Under the pieces are notes generated by a model, which saw nothing but the letters and a program-made list of their open reading frames with translations, searched no databases and was not told where the DNA came from. Position numbers and translations under genes: made by a program. This document shows positions 24,268-34,950 of a stretch of DNA of 64,000 bases, one piece after another. How positions within the stretch are numbered: position 1 is the first letter of the stretch; the number at the start of each line of letters is the position of its first letter. Source of the stretch: Cyanoderma ruficeps (taxonomy: Eukaryota > Chordata > Aves > Passeriformes > Timaliidae); NCBI GenBank assembly GCA_008694505.1, contig VZDJ01000219.1, positions 3,460,591-3,524,590 on the forward strand, in the 5' to 3' direction.

Positions 24268-27099
24268 GTAAGGGCACAAACACACATGTGCCTTACAGCT
24301 TTTTGAAAGATATCATGCTAGAAAGGCACTTTCCATTGGGTGAAAAGCGAAAAGAACACACCAAAGTTCCACTCTGACCAAACTGAGGTTTCTTCCCTCT
24401 GCAGCTAGAAGCTTTGGGATAGAACTACATAAAACAGGCAAGTTTGGCACGGGATGTTTTAATTTGACATCATACAAGTGCAGCTAAGAGAAGGGAAACT
24501 TCAGGCCTTGGTATGCCTGGTCTGTGTTTGAGTTATGACATCAAGTGGTCAGCCTGATCCAAATCCCTAACTTTCAAGTGGATTTTTCAATCTTTGACAT
24601 ATTCAGTGACTGGAAGAAGATTCTAATTCAGTGGCTTTTAATACTTTTCTGTAGAACTATTCCATCCTTCCTGTTTCTCAATTTCTGTGGCTACAAAAAG
24701 CAGAAGCTTTGAGATACTGTTAGAGATACTGGCTTATGACCTTACTGCCTGAGAGAAAGACAATTCATAAACACCATGGCTGCTGCCTGTTAATATTCCT
24801 GGCCCAAATCCAACTCTTCAATCTATGTGCTTATTTTTAAAAGTGAATAGTCCCATTAACATCAATTGGGTTGCCCGTGTTCTTAAGTGAAACAGGTGTT
24901 TAAGCACTTTGCTGCATCAGAGCCTATAAATGCACATCTGCCATCTTCTCTGGCTCAGTTAAAGGTTCCTTCCTAATCATTATACATTTATCCAGGAATT
25001 CCTCTAGTTTATACATGCATACACACATTCAGACTTTGCAACTGGCTACTTGACACATTTAAAAGCAGTTGTGTTTGTAATCAGAGACAAAACTGTCTAG
25101 CAACATAAATTTGAATAGATATCTTGAGGGAACACATGTAGCTGAAGGTATAATGGGGAGAAGAACACACGGTTGGACGTTAGTGGAAGTTTCCAGTAAT
25201 TGACTGGAAGGCAAAACAAGATAAACATGCGCAGAACCAATTAAGACACTCCAGATGGGTCTAGAAAAAAAATGTCACCAGCATGTAGGAGATAACAGTC
25301 TTTTACAACATGAACATTAAAAGTAAAAAACTGTTAATGCTCTTGTCAACTCTAAAAAATCATTAAATGCAAAAAACTCCTGTCCTTTCTAGAGCCACCT
25401 ATGGAAAACCTGCTGCTATCACTTATTTCCATCATTGCAGGTAATCAAGGCCAACATTTCTAATTCTGTGTAAAATTAGAACTCCTTTTCAACAAAATAT
25501 ACAAACGCTCTTGTGTCCCCTGCCATCACGCTCCTGGGTATATAGGCAGCATGCTATGATGTTTTATACTCTACCCTGATTGTCATTAAGTGGTAAAGAT
25601 CCCTCTTGGGAATATTTAACATTAATATGAAAATATTTAATATTTTGAAGTCTTTGACAGCCTACCAGGAGCCAACTTCCTCGTAGCCAAGCTGGCTCTC
25701 TCACAGTGGATGGTTTGGTATTTTGACCCTAAAACTTGAGCTGCTTGACATTGTCCTTGAACTCTCGAAGAAAGATAAAGGAACACAGGTACACCCCCAA
25801 AAAAGTCTCTTTTTACTTGTTTTATGAGGTAATTAATTTTCTTATTTAAATGCCAGAAACTAAAAACTCATTGAAAATAAAAAAAAATGAGACTCTTATA
25901 ATAGCATCAGGAACATAGGAGTTTTCAAAAAAGATACTAATGATTTTGAATTTCATTTGCCAAATCCACAGCAAGTCGAAGCAAGTATATGAATTCAGCT
26001 TTCACCACTATTCTACGCCTAGTTTATGACATAATAGTCCTCTAACTATTCCTTGACAATCCCTTCCCCACTATTTCACACACATTTCACATTGTAAAAC
26101 CATACTGTTTCCACTATCTCATCTCCTCCGTGTTGAAGTATTGCTCTGTTCTTACATTAAACACTAGTTTCTCCATTTGCATACTTTCTAGATGACATTA
26201 TTTATTATTTTCTGCCCTATTTCTAACTGCAAGATCTTTAAGTTATCATCCAATCTCACGGCTCTTCCAAAATGTAATACAACCTATGAATTTATTTGCC
26301 ACACTGCTTACAGTACCTTCTGGATTATTAAGGTGTTAAATAAAACCAGGTGCACTAATAAAGTCAGAAATAAATATCTCCCTATAACTCAGTGCATCTA
26401 TTTACCAACTTTTGTGACAGATAGTGCTCATTTCTAAGATAATTTAAACTATTTTTTCACAAGTAAGCTATTTCAACCTACGAGATTAAGTTCTACTCCT
26501 GGATGTTACTATGCAAATACAAAACATAAAACCTGTGCAGTCTATGGGGGATCAGTTTTGACATAGATTTCTCAACTAACCATTGCTGTTGATCTTCCCT
26601 GCATTACTAGACCTATAATTATTTTATAAATATATCTATAATGACACTAGGAAATCTGTTCTTCCCTTAATGGATCCAAAATACATATTGTTCACAAACA
26701 CGTTTATACACCACTTCCAAATTTATCAGAAAAATATTACAATATGTACATACTCACAAGACACAAATTAAGAGCTTATGATCCAAAGTATATTTCTGTC
26801 AGAAATAGTGAAAGAATACAATAACCATAGGAAGACTAAAATAAACCCAAATTATCTATTTTCAATGTCCTAAAGAATGAATGAAGGATGAGGACAGACT
26901 CCAATTTAGCACAAAAAATGCCTTCATCCTGAGGTAGGGAGAAAAGAACTATTCTACACCGCCTAGTCCCTCTTCCACTCCTTGAGTAAAGCTTTTTGTG
27001 CTTTGGTGCCTCATACATCCATCAAAATTAAAAATAATCAAGCCAGGATCTGTCACTGAGAAAGTCTCTTCCTTCCTTCATTACAATCAAGCCACTGCT

Positions 27100-27441
27100 C
27101 GCCTCCGTGCCTTAATGGACTCTGCTGCCTCCGACACCAGTGGAAAAAGCCCTGCCTATCGTGTTTCAATCTTCTGTAAGTTCCTGGCTTCAATTTACTC
27201 ACGGGGATGAATCTGACTCGGAATCCCCCTCCCCCAGTTCTTATCTATTTATCTTCCTTAAGAGAGCGATTTTTTTTACTATAGAACCGGTCCTTCAGCC
27301 TGAGTTGAGCAGCGCAACAGTGACATCCGATGGCTGCCTGCATCAGGCTCCAAAGAGCATTCCTGGCTCGGCACTGGGCTCCGCGACCTCGGCAAAGAAA
27401 ACTGATGATGACTACTAATTGCCCTCAGTTAATAGCCCTCG
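27100..27441 (+). promoter_or_regulatory. CpG-enriched unique block, candidate exon or regulatory element
   Basis: About 15 CpG dinucleotides occur in roughly 340 bp by eye, while the surrounding kilobases have very few. No repeat family is evident. Inside are a consensus splice donor (TCTTCT/GTAAGT at 27175/27176), a T-rich acceptor region ending TTCAG at 27298, and an open frame to a stop at 27416-27418. Retained CpGs in old unique DNA suggest hypomethylation or selection. It could be an alternative promoter, a coding or non-coding exon pair, or an enhancer. Confidence 0.3.
27299..27418 (+). other. candidate C-terminal coding exon, unidentified
   Basis: After a pyrimidine-rich tract and TTCAG (ending 27298) the frame is open for 39 codons to TAA at 27416-27418. 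It is rich in Ser, Ala and Thr and ends SAKKTDDDY. A frame upstream (…PIVFQSS up to 27175, before GTAAGT) would join in phase 0 across a 123-bp intron, which is short but seen in birds. The TAA at 27113-27115 closes that upstream frame, so its exon would have to start after it. I do not recognise the product. Chance remains a serious alternative. Confidence 0.22.
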
Positions 27442-30400
27442 GTGCATTTTATCCACTTACCTCCACATTAAAACTATCTAGGCAGTTTTCTCCCTGTTTC
27501 CAAAGCACCAGAAATTGCTTTCAGATGCAGCTTTGGACTCAGACTTACTGATCTCCTTGCACTGTATGTTAACAAGCAGACTCAGGAACAGACAGGTGTG
27601 TAAGTGTTGTTATCATTCCTCATTTATGGCTGCAAGGGAGGTGCATGTGAGGCATTTTTTGTGATGAACTGGAGCCTGATTGAAACACATAACACGGGGG
27701 CAGGGTGTGGTGTGCACATACGGCAGTGTTCTGTATGCAAAGGGAGTGGAAAGGTTACGAGAAGTGTTAAATACAGAATTGCTATTTAGTTCAAACGGAT
27801 CCAAAATCTACCCTCCTCAGAGACTATTCAGCCCCAAGGCTAAGTGAACAAATTAAGCCCGAGCCTTTCATTGCCTTAGGTCTGAACTCTAAATTTGTCT
27901 TAATACCTGAAGTGAGGAACAGTTTCTAATGGTTTGACAGCAATGGATTTAATTATGCAACTTTTACTATGTTTATCTAATGCTGCTTTGCAATGTGGTG
28001 TGACAAGCACTAAACAAGTTTTATTATCCTTTCCCTTGCACTAAGATGGCCTATTTTGATGCTCCCCAGGGTAGCTGGGGGCCTCCACTGGCCTTACATG
28101 GACAAATGCTCTCATACTTTCTCTCTACAGACATAAATTTTCCAGTCTTAACTGAACAGTTTGGTAACTTAAGCACCAAAAGCTTCCTCAACACAAGGTA
28201 AACCTGACACAACAGCCAAAGAGGAGCAGCCCAAATAAACTACACTACACACAATCAGAAAGAATGCACCACACAAAGCTGTAAGACAAAAGAACCAGTG
28301 ACTATCCTGATCAGTGTTCTGTATATGCAGACAACCAATACATTTTTAATTCAAAATATTTACTTCACATGCCCACATAAAGCACTTCAGAAATTGAAAA
28401 AATTTTGAGGCCAAAAGTCCACAAGTCACAGGTACAGTGTCTCACAGGTGGAGTCAAGGTGCAGCTCCATTCTTTGTTATTCAAGCTCTAGTTGCACGTG
28501 AAGTACTAAAACGTGGCAGCTTCTACTCCATCCATTTCTATCATGAAAAATGTTACTTGAATAAAGGTTTATTATTAACTAATGCAGTAAGCAGCTGATA
28601 ATTTTTAAAGCCTGAAACATCTACAACTGTGTTCTCTTTATAACTTGTGCCTATTGTGTTTGTGGGGAAAAGTCTTCATAAGGAACTGCCACTGTTCCCA
28701 CAGACTATTAAGAGGACTGCAAGCTATGTGTAACTATCCATTTTTAGTCTAAAGGCTTTCCCTTGTGTGCAGAATGCTTTCCAGCTTATACAGGCATACT
28801 CCTTTCAAACTAAAAAAAAAAACAAAACCAAACCTGAAGTGAAGAAATTTTGCATTTTCCTTTTTTGTTCCTATTTCCCCCCCTTTGTGCTATTTGTCTA
28901 CTTTATTCTGTTTTTTTCACTAATAAATCTTACTTTGCCCAAGTCTTACTGTCATTTTGTTGAAACTATTCAAAGTGCCTCAAGCTGCTAAACAGCTGGC
29001 AAAATACACAAACATTTAAGACTTTAGTCTGAATATTAAATCACGGTTTCCATGAGAGAACAATGTGGTCCTTTCTGATTTAATACCTTCTTTTGAACTG
29101 TATGTCATTTTTGCTTTCAAATTAATCTGAGCATGGAAAACGGGTTGAATATGTATTTTATTAGAAAACACTCCAAATATTTAGACAATCATTTTAATCA
29201 TGTTGTGGCAAAATTATTATGCTTGTCAGTCTGAAAACATACAATTTCCATATTTCCCTTACATTAACTCTCTTTAACAAAGGATTATTAAAATCTTAAA
29301 TGCTATTTACTCTTCTTTTCCCCTCCCTCTCTGGCATGCATACTTAAAAGAAGCCCTAATAAAATATTTGGGCTGCATTAAGAAACATCTGAATTGCAGT
29401 TACAATTCTAGTGTAGTCACAAACTTGTCATTAAAATGCATAGCACAGTGCTAGTGCAGCTGTATACAGCTTTTATTATTCAGACTGCTAAATAGATGAA
29501 ACATATTTTAATTCAGTGTAAACTGTGCAACTAGAAACACGAGAGTTTGAGGCTTTTTTATTTCCTCAGGAGAAGCCCAGATCCTTGAGCTCAATAACTG
29601 CTCCTGGCCAAGGGCCAATCTAGATTTATTGCAAGAGTCCCTGCACTGCCTCTCCAGACACACATTTTGTAATACATGAAGAAGCTGGTGGGAAAGGCAA
29701 GCTTTCAGCCTCCATCACCTCTTTTTATTAGCATGTACCTGTTAATACTTTCAGGCTCTAACTCCATATTCCCCAGGTAGGACACAGGCAGCTGCCCTCA
29801 GATTGGGAATCAGCTCTGATACCACAGGAGTCAGCTTACACGGGAGTGCACCAGAGCCCCAGGCCTCACCGCTGAGTTACAGAACAAAAATGTCCCCAAC
29901 TCTGCAGCTTTAGACCCGTGCCACACCTTTTATTAGTGCCCTGAGGAGTTCATGCCAGCTTAAACACTCTCCTGCAAAGGCTGAGTCAGTCTCTATCTTG
30001 ACCAAATTCCAGCTGACCAGTGCATACACAGGCTTTGATACAAACCTCATGTCTCAAGAATGAATCTGTATTACTAGTTGCTAAACATCAATTATTTATG
30101 ATCACAGCCTATGTAATCATCCCTAATTTTTATTTTGAATTTAATATATCAGGACAACAATAAAGCAGAAGAAAAGCCCCAAAGCTCACACGCAAATCTT
30201 CAGGAGTAAGTTGCTGAAATAACAAGGAATAATAGAGGTGCAGTAGAAGACCACACAGAAGAGACAGCAGCAAAGAGTTTGGCAGATGCATCCCTCTTTA
30301 AGTCAGTTGTGCAGCAGAAATGCAGCAGAAGAAAATAGTGTAGGCTCTAAAAGACAGTGAGTAGAGCCTATGAGCCAGATGAGCCATCAGTGCGAGAATT

Positions 30401-32350
30401 AAAGGATATAACCCTAAAAGGAAGCAAATCCTTTGCCAGATTTCAACCCTCTGTAAGCTGAGCAACAAGGAATTTTCTGGCCCATTGTGTGCCCTTCTAT
30501 TGAGGTGGCAGCAGAGTCTCATTATCTCCATGGGCTGTAAAAGTGCCTCTAATTAGCCAGTCACCAATGCTCTACCAGAGGGTATTTTGGAGTAGATATA
30601 TTCTAATTGTCTCTGTTGGGTGTCTACAGCGATTCCATAGAAAACAACCTTCACACAGGGTATGCTCAGCTTGGAGGCATTCCTGTCTGTTCTTTCACTC
30701 ATTCATAGCATTTTAAGCCTGGATGCCACATAAAGCTGAGATGGACGTGCTACGATTAAAGACAGAATAAAAATGAAATGAACCAATAGACCGAGGTTAA
30801 AAATTGGAAGTAGCAACAGTTAATTAGTTCCATAGTTGAAAAGAGAGAAGCCACAGTGCTTCTGCTCAAGAGGCCAGTGCTGCTGTTAGATTATGCTATT
30901 AGAATGTTCCAGGAATGGATTTCTACATTTCTATTATTTAAAAAAATAACATGCATTGTATTATTGATTTCCAATAGTGAAAGCTTCTGTATTTCTCAGT
31001 CTTCCTATAGCAATCTGTTGCTCCTCATACTGACATCTACAAGGAAAGTCAATCCCTACTTCTCCCGTACCACAAAAGGGGACTTTGCAAAGTAAAAGAG
31101 AATATTCATTAGCTATGACAGAAAGTTACTTGGCTCACAGTCTTCATCCTCTTTTCCTCTGCTCTCTAAAGCAGCCATAAACATTCAGTTGACTTTTATC
31201 CCTTCCTTGTCATATTGGTGATACAGCTCCCCACTTACACACAATAGCCTTTCATTCTTTCACCTAGATCCAAAGGGCCGAGTTTTCTTGTATCCCACAC
31301 CCACAGGGCTAAGGGAATGCATAAATGTCTTACTATACTTATTTATTTATGGAGAAAGACAAAAATTGATTACTTAGAAAAGCCCTTATGCCATCCTATT
31401 TTCAGAATTCGTATTTCCAAGGATCTTAGTGATAGGTTCTTGGGTAATATCTTTTGAAGTGCAAATTATTTCATATGATTCACACATTTGGAGTAATTTA
31501 AAAAAAAAGTTAAGCTAAACAAAAAGTCATACATATATAACACAACATGTAAGTGACTCAGATTCCAGACATTTAACTTAAAATATGTTATCATCTGCCT
31601 GCTGACAGGATTACTAGTGCATCTGAGAAGAGTTATGAGTCTTTGTGGGTTTTTTGGTTGTTTTTAAAGCAGACAGTGCTTCTCCAAGCACTGGCACTGG
31701 ACCTCGCTGGCCACCAGGCAAACTCCAGTTTAGACCAGCTTGGGGTACAGCAGTTTGGTCCTGTGACAGGTTCATTTACAGCACCATCACTCTGAGCTAA
31801 CTGGTCCCCAGGCAGATATCAGCCACACGTAGCACTAGGAAGTTTTCACTCTGGTGGAAGAAATTTTACTTTTCTGAGTCTGCTTCATCATTCCTCTGTC
31901 CTATAATTATCACTCAAATTTTTAGATAGGAGCAAAAGATCACTGAATAATGCTGTCACAGTAGAAGCTCAATAAGCACCAGTAAAGTAACTTCAGTGTG
32001 TTTGTACTAATTTTGGCTACATATATGTGTCACATCCAAGAGTTTGGTTTTTTGGGGATTTTTTTTTTTTGGATGTTTATGAGAATATTCAATGCACTTT
32101 CTTTAAGTTTGAAGGTTACTGGAGTTGCCATTCACTCACATTTCACAGACTCATGCATGACTTACACTTTGATCACAAATGCAAATCAACAGCATATTTT
32201 CATGAATTTATTGCTTTTAATCAAAAATTAGACTTTCATGTCTGGGGATTTATCTAGATACTTCATCACTTCAGTAAGGACACATCTTAATGAAAAATCA
32301 CAGGATGCCAGCAACCCTGCTTGAAAAGTTACTATTTTGTATGAATACAA

Positions 32351-32640
32351 TGTTCTTGTATCCCCGTCACTGATGTTAGAGACATGCAGCAACAGCCAAA
32401 GTTTATTGTTGGGCGCCACCTTTAAAGGGACTTCAAATTTCCCATGCTTAGACACGTGATTGGTTGGGTTCTTAGCTCCACCCAGCTCACTGGCCAATGA
32501 TATGGGTGCACTCATGATTCGATTGGCCGGGGTCCCCTGTTTGAATTTGAATCTGACCAATCATTATCACACCAGAGGATTTGTTTGCTACTATTCCCTA
32601 ACGAGCTTAGACTGGTCCAGTTGGTGTCTGTCACACATCC
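32351..32640 (-). mobile_element. compact LTR-like element, minus strand, four CCAAT boxes
   Basis: The segment has LTR-like promoter architecture on the minus strand. Four CCAAT boxes lie, in plus coordinates, at 32557-32561, 32522-32526, 32494-32498 and 32459-32463. A CACGTG E-box (32453-32458) sits beside the last. Then come a TATA-like TTTAAAGG within the palindrome CCTTTAAAGG (32419-32428) and AATAAA (plus 32402-32407). Candidate termini are TG at 32351 (plus) and CA near 32638, but no target duplication was found. On the minus strand TGGCGCCCAAC (32408-32418) equals the start of a lysine-tRNA primer binding site, yet it lies before the AATAAA, so its meaning is unclear. No coding interior is seen. 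The 110-codon minus frame at 32228-32560 is within it and is not a gene. Confidence 0.5.
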
Positions 32641-33895
32641 CTTCTCTAAATCAGGTGTCTATATGTCTAACAATAAGAATATCCTTCAAAAATAGCACCC
32701 AAAACAATGTCTAAGTTCTCTTCAGCTCTGAGAAACAGGTTTTGGTTGACTGAACAAATTACTTAATCTAAAGCATACCATAGCTGAGTTCTCTCTGCCT
32801 TACACTCCTTTTAATCTTGCTGATATGTTATTTACGTTCCGTTCAATAAATAAAATCAAGATTTAGAAGTTGAGCTGCCTGAGGGCACTCCCTGCTAACA
32901 GAGATTTTCAAGTGTACAGCTTGTTTTCAACTTTTAATAACATCCAGAGAGACATTTTGTTCTATAAGCTACCCGCACGATGTGTGCGTGTAATCAGTGG
33001 AACTCCCCCAAATTAATAACATTTTCTCTTCTATGTACCTGCCATCTACTTTTTGATTGTTCTCTGTGATCTGTATGAACAGTCCACTCCAACAGCACCT
33101 CACCAGCTTGCTGGGTGAGGACCAGGAGGGCAGAAATCCATGGTATGAACACAGAGAAACCCTCAAGGAGAGTAAGGGTGATGAAGTAGTGTTTGAGAAT
33201 TACAGAGCTGATGCATCTCACCAGTGGGGACGATCAGCCTCTGGGAGGCACGCTGGGTTGGTTTGGGGGCCTACATTATGTATGGCCCCAAGATGAGTGG
33301 GATTTGTTGCCACACCAACAATTGTCACTGTTGATTAGAGACGTTTTTCCTCCACCAGTGAAGCAAAAATGACAAGAAAATAAACAGTTGTCTGAGAACA
33401 TAAGCCACCAGCAAGCAGTCCTTTGCAACAGCATTGAAACAAACAACAAAAAAAAAGAGCTGCCATTAAGCTTCCTTAACACAGCTGGAACTGGAACTGT
33501 CTCTGCTTCTGAATTGCCGCAGAAAGCAATGGAAAAGCTCAATTGAGAAAGAAGTAGCTGTAGTAGCCAAATTGCAAATGGATTGGAAAGAGGCCTCTCC
33601 AGCTGATGCATTCTTCAGTATCCTCTGAACGTTGATATGACAAATGGTGCACTTCCTTCCCAATTTGGGGGTTAAGTGTGCAAGAAGAACTTTGCGCAGA
33701 AAGTTGTCCATCAGGATTTCTACCTACTTTCCCTCTTTTGCTTGGATTCTGCTGCTTCTCTCAGCATGCTGCAGTTCCCAACCCAGAGATTTGTGTCGCT
33801 GATGACTAGTGCCATCCAAAATTTGTGCTGGTCCTGTCTGTAGTATACGTATACCACAGGTCACCATCCTCTTCCACTCCTGATGCCTGAGGGGG
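32641..33895. other. unique non-coding stretch
   Basis: No repeat or gene was recognised. An open frame at 33057-33296 (+) is hydrophilic and protein-like by eye, but it overlaps an opposite frame and has no convincing exon boundaries. Confidence 0.4.
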
Positions 33896-34384
33896 GCCAA
33901 TCTGATTCCTCAATGTATGTTATACATGAGGTGCAGAATTACTCTAGGGACTGTACACATGCTGGCAGCCCTGTGCCTGGGGAGGCTTTGCCTGACAGCC
34001 GATGAGGGGAGAGAAATCTTCCATCAGGCTGCGAGCGATCACCCACCCGCTGGTGGGGCAGATGCCCAGATGCCCAGGAAATCTCAGGCTACGGGAGGAG
34101 CTTTACCACATAAAAGCAGCACAGCACATTATTTTAGCACATAAAACTGCAACACAACTGGGGGCCATTTTCTTTGGGATTATGGGAGGGAGCCTCAAGT
34201 GCTTGCCTCAAGTGTTAGCTTGGCCCTGCTCCCCCACCTCGGGGGAGCTTCTTTCTCTGTGGTCCTGCTTCTTGCCTGGCTGTCCTCCCTGTCCCTACCA
34301 GTCCCTCCCCTGAGGTGGCTTATCGCCATGATGGCCTAGTGCTCCACTGTTTTCTCTGGAGGGGTGGACACTGCCCAGAGCCAG

Positions 34385-34415
34385 CCCACAGCACCGGCCC
34401 ACAGCACCGGCCCAC
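34385..34415. repeat. 13-bp tandem repeat, about 2.4 units
   Basis: CCCACAGCACCGG occurs at 34385-34397 and 34398-34410 and begins a third time at 34411 before diverging. Confidence 0.9.
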
Positions 34416-34518
34416 AGCCATCATTCACTGGTGCCAGAGATGCGCCTGTCACTGCCACTTGGAGGTCGCGCCCCACTCTTCACAGTAGAGTGGGCTCATC
34501 ACACCCTGACCCAGGAGC

Positions 34519-34720
34519 GTCCCTGTGGCCACAGCAGCCTGTTCTCTGCCTATGGAAGGGACACGGGGCCTGCAACTGCTCCAGGAGTGTGTCCATGGCT
34601 GCAGCAGCTTGTTCTCCACCAAAGGAAGGGACATGGGGCCTGCAGCTGCTCTGGGAGGGTGCCCATGGCTGTGGCAGCCTGTTCTCTGCCCATGGAAGGG
34701 ATACACAGGCTGTTGCTGTT
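34519..34720. repeat. minisatellite, about 70-bp unit, nearly 3 copies
   Basis: Units begin at 34519, 34591 and 34661. Each reads through GCAGCCTGTTCTCTGCC (or a close variant), GGAAGGGA, and, in the first two, GGGGCCTGCA(A/G)CTGCT. The third copy is cut short near 34720. Copies differ by about 10-15 percent by eye. Confidence 0.85.
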
Positions 34721-34950
34721 CGGAAATTGCACCAGCCCACTGCAGGAGCCATGCAGATTCACCACATCTTGCGGCACACGCTCCATCTGCTGAGCCAACG
34801 CCAACAGAGCGATCGCAGTTCTTGCGGTCACGATCTGTCCCTGTCTTCTGTTTCTTTCTCTGTCTCTCTTTTTCCCCCTCTCTGCTTTCTTTTCTATCCT
34901 CCTTCAGTTGGAATGCTTACCCTTCTTTATCTATAAACCATTCTCAGATA

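Larger units (their letters stand above)
18331..32350. other. long unique non-coding stretch
   Basis: No clear mobile element was recognised across about 14 kb. Contents noted: an A/C-rich patch (about 19928-19965), a 15-base A run (20222-20236), A/G-rich simple sequence (about 20530-20580), a 9-bp inverted repeat (21679-21718), exon-like patches at 22054-22207 and 24175-24267, and a CpG-enriched block at 27100-27441. The absence of younger repeats over this length may mean constraint or chance. Confidence 0.5.
33960..34950. repeat. GC-rich repeat-like block, possibly an ERV LTR or composite
   Basis: This block is much richer in G+C and CpG than both flanks. It contains two tandem repeats (34385-34415 and 34519-34720), a TATA-like CACATAAAAG near 34108-34117, and a long pyrimidine-rich tail (about 34825-34915). 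These properties suggest an interspersed element rather than local unique DNA, and a retroviral LTR with a long untranslated part is plausible, but I do not recognise the family and cannot set exact ends. The 190-codon frame at 34364-34936 (+) and its opposite-strand partners come from the high GC and tandem repetition and are not taken as genes. Confidence 0.4.

Noticed and set aside
14032..27418. A single plus-strand gene joining all exon-like patches
   Set aside because: The first patch ends in a stop, and the phases of the later ones (ends after one base, then starts in phase 0) do not join without unseen exons.
32408..32418. TGGCGCCCAAC on the minus strand as a true primer binding site with provirus downstream
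   Set aside because: The text before it does not end as an LTR should (CA), an AATAAA follows rather than precedes it, and no retroviral coding sequence lies beyond.
32228..32560. 110-codon minus-strand frame
   Set aside because: It overlaps the LTR-like promoter element and shows no domain.
34364..34936. 190-codon open frame on the plus strand
   Set aside because: It lies in a GC-rich block built of tandem repeats, has open frames on both strands, and repeats the same peptide text. Composition explains it.
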